Source: Meandrina meandrites (Eukaryota; Cnidaria; Anthozoa; Scleractinia; Meandrinidae). From it: a stretch of DNA of 64,000 bases. The stretch spans positions 3,400,501 to 3,464,500 of the forward strand of contig OY855908.1 in assembly GCA_963693305.1 (NCBI GenBank), written 5' to 3'. Of this stretch, positions 1-11,900 are shown piece after piece; position 1 is the first letter of the stretch; every line of letters starts with the position of its first letter. Under the pieces are notes generated by a model that worked only from the letters and a program-made list of their open reading frames with translations, did no database searches and was not told the origin of the DNA. The position numbers and the translations under genes are program-made.

Positions 1-295
1 GGGCGCTAAATCGAATCATTACGGTATTTTAACACGAGGATATGCTGTACAAAATAAAGACACACTTAACCACTAAAAGTTTGGGGAACTTCTGTTCATA
101 AATTATCTCGTAAATTATAAAAAGTCGACCTGTTTGTTTTGTGAGTTTGTCTACGGAAACCCGGCGACGGGTTGCTTTTTCACTTGCCTTCAAATGCCAC
201 TGAACAGACGTCTGAAATCACTATCTACAATACTACTTCTGTCGAAATGTGAGAATTAAAGAGAATGGCCTGTCAAGTGTTTTGATGTGATTTGA

Positions 296-1033
296 TTTAT
301 TTCACCTGCCACTTTCCAAAATATTCGGCCGCAACTTAGAACTCCAATCGTGTCGAAATAGTGGGTTACGTCATTTTCTCGCGAGACATCAGTTTCTAAA
401 AATTGCCTACACGCGAAAGACATAGCACGCGCCCCAATACCAGATGTAGACTTCTAGTTATGGACTTCTGACAAAAATAAAATTTACACCTAGGAGATGC
501 CCCGAGGAAAAAAAGTACGTACGGAACTAAAACTTATTATATAAGTCGTTCAAAATTAATGAAAAAGAACCTTGCAAGATGACTATGTTCTACTCAATGA
601 AATACATTGTCAGGAGCAGATAAATCTTCCCCAAACTAATGGAAAAAGATATTTTTTTGTGTCAAAAATTTGAAATGCTTTGTAGTGTAGCTAAAATGCT
701 GTACATTTAATAAACATTTATACATTGCGACCAAAAGCCTTACACAGAAATAAATTACTATAAATATCCTTTAAAGCGCAAATACTATACACAACACACT
801 ATTGGGTAAATTACGTTCCTATCAAATGAGATCTACGGGGAAGTTGAAATAACTTGTCTGCCCTTGATTCACACCGCAGTACGAATTCAATTGTTTTCGA
901 CGCCAGATTCCGTAAAAAGATGACAAATGTATTCATAACAGAGTATAAAATCATGTATGCTTAGCTACGCTATGACCTGAGAGTCCATTCTTTTGCAAAA
1001 ATATCACTTCATGTTTTCGTTTCCACTGTGTTT
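296..1033 (-). other. TRPM2 3' untranslated region (predicted)
   Basis: This follows the TGA stop at 1036-1034. A canonical AATAAA on the minus strand lies at 301-296, which would give a 3' UTR of about 735 bases. No other coding signal was recognised on either strand in 1-1033; the small ORFs here overlap the last exon in other frames. Sequence 1-295 is unassigned. Confidence 0.45.
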
Positions 1034-3592
1034 TCAAAATGCTGCATTTCTCATCTTTGCAACTTTCTCCAGGATCGACACGTGACTTGCAAAGAGCGGG
1101 ATGTTGCCGCTGACGCGCTGCCAACGTACTGCAGCCGCGTCGTCTCCGGCCTGTGGATGACAACGCAAAAAAAAATGTCACTTCATAGGTCTAAATGTCG
1201 CTTTAATTTCTCGGTTTAGAAGCGTGAGACAACTTACCTGTAATTTGAATTCACTGAATACTTCTCCGGTGTCATCATGGAAGTTGACGGCCACCGTCTC
1301 CATCCAGGAATTGTCGGTGTTTCTTGGATCATCGACATAACCTTTGTACACCTGGAAACATAACAAACATAATAAAAAGCGAGTCCTGTTTAATTATTAT
1401 TTATACACCCAGCTAACATACGTAGAATAGCTGAGAAAACTTTGCGATCGAATAACTTCCCATTCAGGTGGAGCAGCAATATTCCTGCAGCAGAGGAGGG
1501 AAGTCTTTAAAACACCTTTCTACCAACAGCATACCATAAACCCAATTTCATTGTCTGTTTATAATTCAAAATTGTTGGGAATAGGTATATTTTGCCTACC
1601 AGTTTCAAAGTGGGAAGAAGAGTGTGTCGAAAACTTCTGTTCTTGCTGTATTCCGACTAAACTAAGTTAAACTTTTAAAATGGTCAATTGTTCCGGCCCA
1701 ACTAGCGCCGGTAGCGCTGAGGGACTTTGGCCGAAGCTAAGGGGAAAAGCTCGTGACTATAAATCGGAAAATTTTCGGCATGACTATTTTGCTGCATTGG
1801 GGGAGTGGGTAGCGTAAAATTGCACTTGTCAGGTCATTTTTCATAGTTGTGAAGAGTGTACGCGAACCGAAGCTTTGAAGATGAAACGTTGCTTAACTTT
1901 TTACAGTTGTCATTATATAAAAACAAGAAAAATCGCACTTGCGGCATTAGATAGCTGAGGAAACCCGCCAAATGCTTTGATGCATTTGACGAATAATGAC
2001 AGTGTGAGAAACCATAAATACAAAACTATTGAAACCCAAGCTGATACTCAGAACACAGAATATGAATTTCAGTGTCGCCAAATCACCTCAACTCCATTAT
2101 TGAAGAGTTTGTCAATCTGCCTGCTGATTCGCTCTCGTTCGTCCTCTGTGAAATTTAGCTTCGCCATAGCCTCTTCTCCAAACTCGGCCTTGAGAGCCTG
2201 GGTAACAACTTGTCCGGGTTCAACCATACCCTGAAAGAAAGAAAAAAACGAAATACACAGTTTGGTATCATATGCGAAAAAGCTTTCTACGTAAGAAAAA
2301 ATGAATTCCTTCAATAATTTCTTAAAAACGCCGTGCCATAATATATCTTTCCTTACCCCCGGAATGGCCCATTGACTGTTGTCTTTCCGTTGTATCGCAA
2401 CAAACTCAAGAACTTTCTTTCCACCATCCAGCATCACACCAGCGCTGGTCCGCTTCCACCTGAAAAAATGCAATTTTCTAATGAATGACAATCTCCACAG
2501 AACAACAAACCAGTGCCAAGCGCGGGAAAACATGCAAACAGCGATAAGCGCGGGAAAACATGCAAACAGCGACAAGCGCGGGAAAACAAGAAACTGGGAA
2601 CAAGCGCGTGAAAAGTTGCGTGAATCAAGTCGCTGAATGGCTATGTAATCTAAGTCTTCTCGCTGATTGGTAAAAGTACATCACACGAGTTACTTGCACC
2701 AGCTATGAAGTGCAATTAGTTCCAATTACTTTGCACTTTGGAGGGCAACTCGAAACGAAAGCACCAATGTACGTATAGATAGTTCACCATCTTTTCCTTA
2801 CCTTGTAACAATGGGGTCAGCGGCGTGATTGGGACCAAACCGTCCCAAGAGTCCTCTTCCTTGCATGCCCGTGCGGCCCATTGGATTACTGGGGACAAGA
2901 ACACAAAGATTAATTGGAACAACTTTGGAATTGGGGTTTGAAAGATACAATACCTCCCAATACACAGACAAGGTTTAAATTCTCGTTTCCCACCCGCTAA
3001 ATCTTGAATGTACCATTTGAAAGACAAGCTGATCCCCAATAAACAAAAGCAACACCTGTACACTTACAGTGGCAGCCCCTCTACCACCCGGTAAGGTCCC
3101 ATGTGACTCGCGCGGTTCACGTGGTAGTCGTCATCGAGCCTGTTGTATGCCAGCGGTGGACGCACTGACGAGTGCCTGAAGAAAACATGGAAACTCGTTA
3201 AACATCAAGCGTACGAGCTAAGAAGTTGATTGTTCAGTAACACAATTCACAAAAATTGTGGCTACAGCTTCAACTAACTCATTTCTCCTCATTTGTTCGT
3301 TTCCTGTCCCTGCTCAAAAAAATCACTGGCAATGTCCCAGTGAACTTGCCTTTAATAATAAAACTTGAGCCATATTTCCAGGGATTTAACGGGAAAAGTC
3401 TTTCAGCTGTCAAACATGAGCTATAAGCTCAAGACGACAGTTCGACAACACGTTTTTTTCTTGCCAATCACGCGGGTGTCATCAAAGCGACACAAACACT
3501 TACATGCTCATTAAGTCAGGATCGGCCCAAGGAGGTTTCTTTAGCACCACTGGAGCCGTGTAACTCACGGGACTGTAATCAGGGAAATCCAC
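1034..3592 (-). other. TRPM2: TRPM2 exons 28-34: NUDT9-H ADP-ribose pyrophosphatase-like domain with retained catalytic Glu residues
   Basis: Ordered motifs are [69 protein letters not shown] and the terminal [17 protein letters not shown]. The Nudix helix reads G-x5-Q-x7-AEFGEE at residues 1499-1519. The Glu residues at 1515, 1518 and 1519 (EFGEE core) are kept, while the first Glu of the consensus is Gln and the Arg before it is Ala. Human TRPM2 has lost this core (RILRQE) and is catalytically dead; sea anemone TRPM2 keeps it. By inference this domain can hydrolyse ADP-ribose, perhaps with altered rate. Confidence 0.92.
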
Positions 3593-4531
3593 CTAAAAAC
3601 AAAATATGTCATATTTACAAGACAGTAAAAGTCGGCATAAACCAATCAGAACTCAAGACAAAAATATGCCACCGGTGTAAGGGTTCATCGCGGCGAAAAG
3701 CGCGGGAAAACCGATAGCAAGCGCGGGAGTGTATACAACCAGTGGAAAGATTAAACTTGACGGTAAACGGATGCCGCATAAACACGACAACAACCTACAA
3801 ATACCTTGGCGTTCATTTAGATCCCACACTAAATCTTGACACGCACTTTTTAAAAACGTACAAAAAAGCAGCTGGGAGAGTAAATTTATTACGACGAATC
3901 CGCTCTAACATTGATGTTTTTAGCGCTGAACGCATCTACAGGACAATGATCATGCCCATTTTCACTTACTGTGGACAAAGTACGCTTGGTTGGTCAGAAA
4001 CACGCAAGCGCAAAATCAGAGACCTGGAACAACGAAGTCACAGGACCATTCTGCCAAATCCTACATGTCTTACTTGTGTACTCCGCCTACCCACAGTCGA
4101 GAACACTCTAATGAGAAAAGCCTGTAATTTTGTTTTTGACTGCCTACAAGGCAACGTTTGCACCCCTTTTAAAAACTATTTTAATTTTTTTAACGCATAA
4201 TCGTGATACGAGGAACTGTAGAGCCACTGTTGTTCTACCTAAAGTGAAACTTGAATTTGCACGAAAAAGTTTTTATTTCTCTGGTGCAAATATTTTTAAT
4301 TCTTTACTTTTAAAAACTAGACAAACTAGCAGTAGGGTTTTATTTAGGCAGTCTTTAAACGAATTATTTTTATAGGTTAAGTAAGCATAATTTAATAGAT
4401 TTTTAACTTTTTACCTTTTATCCTTTTATATGATGTATTTTTATTTTTATATTGTTATATATATTTTTCTTTTACAGGACCCCTTTGATAACAGTACGCA
4501 TGTACTGAAGGGCCATCCTGTTTAAAAATTC

Positions 4532-4587
<56 letters not shown>

Positions 4588-7500
4588 AGCGCGGGAAAAA
4601 AGTGGTCCCTTACCTCCCATGGCACTTTATCATCCGGCACCGGAAATCTCTTCTCAGCGCATTGTGGGTAGGGTGTTGCGCGTGCCTTGTGGTGGATAAA
4701 CGCTGGAGCAACAGGGCGCAGATCAAGAATGTTCGTTGGTGCAGATTCTAAAAGAAAAAAAAATCCGAATTATTCAGTGTCTTCTCACCAACAAGATTTA
4801 AGTCAGGATGATAAATCATATATCATTGAAATTGCATCCACTTACCTGCTGACCGCGAGGATGAACTTTCAACCTGAAAAATGGACAAGAAAAAGAAACG
4901 ATTTCGAATGTTATTAAAGTTGAGATTTATAACTAGCAATAGATCTTTGCATTTGAACTGAAGCACTTCTCGTAGTAGCTACCACTGCAAGGAATATTAT
5001 CAGGGTTCGAACTCTTTTGAGCTTTTGAAATCCATGACTTCCCATGACCTTTTCCATGACTTCTCCAAGTTTTCCATTACCTGAATTTGATAATTTTCTT
5101 GGAAATCATCTTTCATTTTGGGTACGTTTTAACCATTTTCTTCGTGATAAAACCTAATTTATTTTGTACTTTTTTTGTAATAAAAATCATTTTCCATGAC
5201 TTTCCATGACCCACATGTAAATTCCATGACTTTCTAGGCCTGGAAAATGAAATTCTTAAACTCCGTGACTTGCCAGGTATTCCATGACTCGTACGAACCC
5301 TGATTGTCTGTCGTCGAGAAAGGATACTTCAATCCTTAGTAAGGAATTAGACGACAAACTCAAGGTTTCTATCGGCTGATAATTGGCAAGGGCCAACTAT
5401 CAAAAGCCGATAAAAACCGAGAGCGGCCGTCTAATTGTTTACCTAAAGACCGATCGTTTCAATTAAAAGCTCAGTGAAAGTGGTTTATTTATGCTTGGTT
5501 TGTGATTTCCACAATTTTACTTGCGTGCACTTCCAGGGCAGTCCATCGAAAATTAGTCCACCCTTGCGCAGCCAATCAGATTGTGAGTTTGCCTAATATT
5601 CGTGTACTGGGTTATTACTCTTTGGCTTCCACTGCGCTTCTAAGTATTCCGCACTCATTGTGTGATTTTCCTGCGTTTCAAAGTTACTGAGACTACTTTG
5701 CATGTAAGACAATCCGCGCCTGAAAGAGCATGACAAAATTGCTTGTATAAAGGGTTCTGTTGCATACCCTTTGGTTATGAAGCAAATCAACCAAGGTCTT
5801 CACTGTTTCAAATATTGACGCTACGTTTTCTTCCATCCGTCCCATTCTCCTCTCCAAACCGCCAAAGTCACGTGTTTGCGGCCTCCATTCATAGCTGGGC
5901 TGAGCAGCTGCGGGGGCGCCCTCAGAGTCTTCAGCATTGGTGGTGTCCAGGACAACCTCCATTATGCGGTCAAGCTTTACTGTGGCGTCATTCACCCTGT
6001 TAAGGAAACATCTTGATCTCTCATTCTCAAAGCTCATCAACATTTATCAAATTAAAGTGTTTTTTGAAAATAATTTAAACTTGCCAATTTGAAGGCCAAA
6101 AGAAAACAGTAAAGTGCACAGAACATACTTGTCTCCCAGAGTGCAGACTCTTCGTTCCAGAGTGTTCTTCTCCTCCGCTCGTTTCATGTGAATGAAATAC
6201 TCCGCTCCTTGGAATTCCCAGTTCTCCAGTTGCTCTTTCTCGTATTCTCTCAGTTTGATTTCTAAGCAAAAAGTGGAACGTCAAATTCTACTATATTCTC
6301 TTAAAATCAAGTTAGTTTCTATAATTACTTTTGGAAACTTTTTGAGAGCGCTATGTTTGACTTCCCAAAATTTTCAGCCAATCGGAGACTCGTCAACAAT
6401 TAAAAGAAGTGGAAAATGAACAAATCAATCGAATACAATCGAACGACGGAAAATGTGAGAAAAAAATTCAATTGTATTCAGTTTCCTAAGTCAATCTCGG
6501 ATGCCAATAAACAACTTGCACTTTTTAAATTTTGTCGTAATGCGACTACATGAGACACAAAACGACAACAAAACGTACATTTTGTTCTTTAGAAATGTCC
6601 GTAGCTAAATTATAAAAAATACAATAATTGATGAAAGGTCGTTTTTTATTGGCGAGAATTGCTATTTTGCTCCAGGCAGCTTCTTATCAGACCTGACGGT
6701 AAATACGTACTCATAGAGCTGTCCGATGGTGGATGTCCACACCGACAGAGCCTCCATATCCACCTGACGAATATCAGCACGTGAGAAATGAAGATTAGAG
6801 GAGGAAGGAACAGCGGTCTGCCGTGGTACTCGGCAATCAGTTCATAACGCTGGAACTTCCACACTTTGTCCGAGTCTTCCTGTACCCTCTCAAAAGTGTA
6901 ACTAGGAAAGAACAGATAAAGGTACTAACGATTACAATCAAAACGCCCTCATCGGATGGCCCTGGGATTACACCAAAGAGATCGCTGGATATGGGAAGGA
7001 CTTTTAATGGAATGGAGAGTCCTTTTAATAACAGTCCCAAAGTCATGCTTGATTATCGATCGTTAAAGGATTAATGGAATGAGGTTTTTTTGTGATCTCC
7101 GGAAAAATCAAAGGTGGAGGTAAGTGTCCAGTTTATATAAATTAAAACCAAATTAACAAAAAAGGACCAATCACTACCGCGGAAAAAGAAAAAGGTAGCA
7201 TACAACCAGTTAAAAGCATGGGAAGAAAGCCAATCGGTGGCAAGCGCGGGAAAACATGTCACCAGTTGTAAGCGCGGGAAAATGTGTCGCGGTTGTAAAT
7301 GCGGGAAAACATGAAACTGGTAGCAGACGCGGGAAACATTGTGCTTGCCGTGATTGGTTTCAGAATATAAAGGTCGCCACACACGAGGGGACTGGTCGCA
7401 GGGACCGGTCGCAGGGACCAGTCCCTGCGACCAAGTCCCATCGTGTGAACAGGTAAAATTTTCGTCAAAAATCCGGTCGCAGGGACTGAATGTTGGTCCC

Positions 7501-8915
7501 CGAAATCGGTCCCAAGAATTCAAACTGGTTTGAATTCGTGGGACCAGTCGCAGGGACTGGTCCCCGCAATATTTTGCTTGGTCCCTCGTGTGAACAGGGT
7601 CGTGGGACTGGTCCCTGCGACCAATTAAAAATGAACCAATCGCTGATCAGCATTTTAAGTTCCCACAATTCTGCACGTTCGTGTTTGAAGATGGCGATGC
7701 CTGAACAGAGTAGTGATAACAGATTGAACAGAATACTACTGAACAGACTGTTGGCATTAATATTGAAGATTGGAGCGTCACCAGTTCACGAATGGTAATT
7801 GATTCTTCGTTCATAAGAAACCGGCAATTCTTCGTCTTGCATCATCATCAGGAGCAACAGAGTCTTTTTCTTCGCAGCTCTCGAAGCCATTTTTACTCGA
7901 TGAAAACAAAGTTCCCGCCAAATTTTCTCGCTAGCTGTCGCTAGCATGTTTTTGCGCCATTTCATGAAGAGAATGCGTGACATCCGGTTTATGTTATGCA
8001 AATTTGATCGGATGTTTTTTTCAGCTAGCCTGGAGAATACTATACTTTTGCAGTTTTTGATGAAATGATGCAATTTATTTTTTTTCAGGTATAAAAACAC
8101 CGAAAGGAAACCTGATATCAAAATTATAAAATACGAGCGGATTTCGAACATTGTCAACATTCCATGTTTTTAAAACAATTGTTGAACACCCAGTCCAGTA
8201 AGCACGCTCAGATATGAACAATAATAGGAATAATAATAATAATAATTTTCCATCTCCACAAGGTGATTATCTTGTTTTATATATTGAAAACGTCATAAAT
8301 ACTGCTATCTTGCTGCGAAACAGGTCCCAGCGTGTGAACCCTTCAAGGGACTGGTACCCGCGACTCATTCCATCGTGTAAACTCTACTGGGGACCAGTCC
8401 CTGCGACCGGTCCCTGCGACCAGTCCCTGCGACTGGTCCCCTCGTGTGTGGCGACCTTAAAAGTTTTTAGCGACCTTCGTTTGTGACGTGCTCCAGTATT
8501 ACTTTGGGTTTTTCTGGTTTCACAGAGAAGAAATAGCATTCTGATTTGTCTGTAGAAATGTGAATTACCTGAAAATGGCGATGAGAAGATTTAGGAGAAG
8601 AACATTTGTGAACAACATGTAGCCCGCCAGTAGCGCAGGAGATAGCCACTTGGCAGTGGGGTGAACTTCGGCATACTCTTGAGGCTTTTGACCTGAAAAA
8701 AATAGCGACAACATGAGAAAGGTGGTTAGTATTGATATAATTAATGCATAATAAAGGCATACACCTGAGCTGCGTGGCCTGCGTCGAGCCTAGTGGTCTA
8801 TACCCCCAGAGCTTATCCAGGTTTCTGAAGAAGTATTTTTAGTCCTCCCTGAATGGGAATGGCCAGTCCATTGTAATGTTTAAGACGGAATCCACCAGGC
8901 CCCAGTTGTTCAAAG

Positions 8916-8952
<37 letters not shown>

Positions 8953-11900
8953 GTGGATAGTGTAGTTTGTTTTGCCAACACTTATCCGCTGGATAGAGAT
9001 TTATCCGGTGGATAGCGTTATCCTCCCTTTGAACAACTGGGCTGAGTTCTTCAAAGCTTGATTAAGCTAATCCAGGATTAGCGTGAATTTGATTTCAATT
9101 TTTTAACTCTTCAGTGAGGTTTTCTGTTTATATTTTCTGTCCTCCAGTTTTGACGCCGACTTATCTCAAACTCCGCTCAAACATAAGCGATAAAAACGTT
9201 TTTATACAAGAGAAATTGAACCCTCAATCAGATTTTAATCCTGGGTTAGTGTTAAAACGGCTTTCGAACAACCTGGCCCTGGGGCCAGGAAGTCGAGTAA
9301 TATTTATTTAAGTTGGACAAAAATCGAGTACCAGAATAATTTAAATCCTATTGCGTTATTTTCTACCCTAAATAAAAGGTAAAGATGTAAGTAATTATCA
9401 CTGATAACACCAACAACAATTTCTTATCAGAGTCTTAGAAAATGAATTTCAAAGTTCACAAGCTATAGGGAAATTCTCACGTGCAGCCATTTTGTAAAAT
9501 CGTCTTTAAGCGATTCAGTGGAATTCAGTGAAATTTCAAAATTTGTTTTCGGTGTTTGGTGTTGTTAGAAAAGATTTCTTTTGATAAGATACTTGAAGCA
9601 GTAACACAAAAGTTTGCAATAAGGTGTAAATAATTTTGGTACAACAATTTCTTATCAGAACCTGAGAAAATGAAATTTAATGTTCACAAGCTATAGGCAA
9701 AAGCTCGCGTCTTTTAAGCGATTTAGTGGAATTCAGCGGAACTTCGAGATTGGTTTTCGATGTTTGGTGTTGTTAGAAAAGATTTCTTTTGATATGATAT
9801 TTGAAGCAGTAACACAAAAGCTTGCAATAAGGTGTAAATAATTTTGGTACATAATTTTGTCCAACAACTACTCGAAGTCCTGGCGGATTCCGTCTTAAGC
9901 AATTATTGCTTTTTTATCCTAAAAAAGTATCAAGATAACAACTCTGCGATACCGGCCGGTGCATTGCTCTACCAACTAAGCTATGAAGCTCTAATACATT
10001 GGGAGCAGGTCAATTGTGAGAACAGCTTCACAACTGACCTGCTTATACCCCCTCCCCACCCCCACAAGATTTCTGGCCTAAAAATTCCATTCTAATGACG
10101 CAGCTCTACAGAGATCCGTGCAGTGTTTGTGATTGGTTGTAATTTGCGCGCGAAGATTCAAAACGGAGCAGCAACCAATCAGAGACTCTAGAGGACCCGC
10201 ATCGCTTACAGGTAGGTTATCATTTAATATAACATGTTCAGGGTCGAATCTCAAATCTCTTTCGAGCGGTGGAGAATTAAGCGTGCAGATAGAGATAGAC
10301 ATCTGTTAAATCAAGAAAGAATAGATTCAGCAACGTGATAAACCGCCTTTACCTGATATTTCCTCTAGAAAGAGCTCTCCATACATTTGCCAGTAAGGAA
10401 GGTCCAATATTCCTCGGATGACCTCAAGCCAACTCTTGGAATACTGTCCGGGGCCTGGAAATGACACAGCTTGCAGAGCGATTCCATACGCGATAATGAA
10501 TATGAGCAGGACTATCACAAACTGTTTCAGATCTTCAAGCTGTGATGTTAAACAAAGAAATATGGAAATTGTTAGTCAATTTAGATGACGACCGAAATAA
10601 TGGATTGGAAGTAAACAGGGGTTTGTTTTGCATACGATACTAAGATTCGAGGATGTGAGAAAATGTAACAACAACAGCACACGCTTTATTACTAGAAAAT
10701 AAAAGAAAAGGTCAGCAAAATTCCAAGACTTCTTTTCTCACGAAACTCGGAGAGTACAGGAGCAAAACAAAGAGCCAACCGACTTGGGTGAAGAGGAGGA
10801 AGGATTCCCTTTTTGTCACCCTACAGGTTCACAGAGCGTCAATGTAACCTAATAGAGTGATTTTCACTTGAGTGTCGACGTAATTCTCGCTTGCTGTGGT
10901 TTTGCTTTACTTCGCCTAGTGATTGGTGTAAAAAACCCGCGCCATTTTCTCGACCAATCAGAAGTAAATTGCGACTCGCTCAGAGACGTTTTCCCGCCCT
11001 TCGCGCCAGCTACATCTATTTGCTTCGAGTTTTGATTGGTTCACTGGTTAGTCTGTGTCCTTTGCGATTCGTCAAAATGAGGTAGCGCAATCTTACCATT
11101 TTCCTGATCATGACAAGCTTTGGACCAAGTTGTCTGTTGACGGAGACGATTTGAAGTGAGCGCACGATGAACACAATGATATTCAAGGACAGGATTATCC
11201 GCGCAGCTTCATACGTTGAATCAAAAAAGCGCAGAAAGGCGGCCACAACAAACGCCAACAGCGAAAAGGAGTCCACAAGATTCCATGTGTCGCTGAAGTA
11301 AATGCTGAGTTTATCACCAAAGCTCTTGGGTTGTTGAGCAGCAAGCTGAAAAAAAGGAAAAGAAAAGAAATTAGACCAATTTAAACGCAGAAAAATGTCT
11401 AAATTCTAAAAAATGTTAACTCGCGCAAAACTTGCACATCTGCACTGAGATCAATGTCAGTTCAATTTTAGTTTTCTTTCTGACACAGCATCTTGGAACC
11501 ACAAGGTACATGTTCAGCTATGACAATGCTGTTAACTCAACTTGCTAGGCGATATTTTTCTAGTTTTGTTTTTTGACAACCATGTTCGCAGTAAATATCA
11601 TTCCCGGCTTCAGAGTGAATGTAACAACGACCTTTCGACAATAACAATCTAAATGATGACAATAATAATCTTAAATTGCCCAAAATGTAAAATATTATAC
11701 ACAGAATATAAAGCTACGGCTAGGCATTGTAGTTTTTGAACTATTTATTTTTAAGCATTAGCATATCGTATGAAAGTAATATTGAAGTGTTGCAGTCACG
11801 CTTCGTTTAACTTGGGACTGAACTGCATAGCTATGTTAGCTGTTCTTAAAGAGCAACGTGACGTTTCTGTGACGCCACAATGTGACGTCATTGATTCTAT

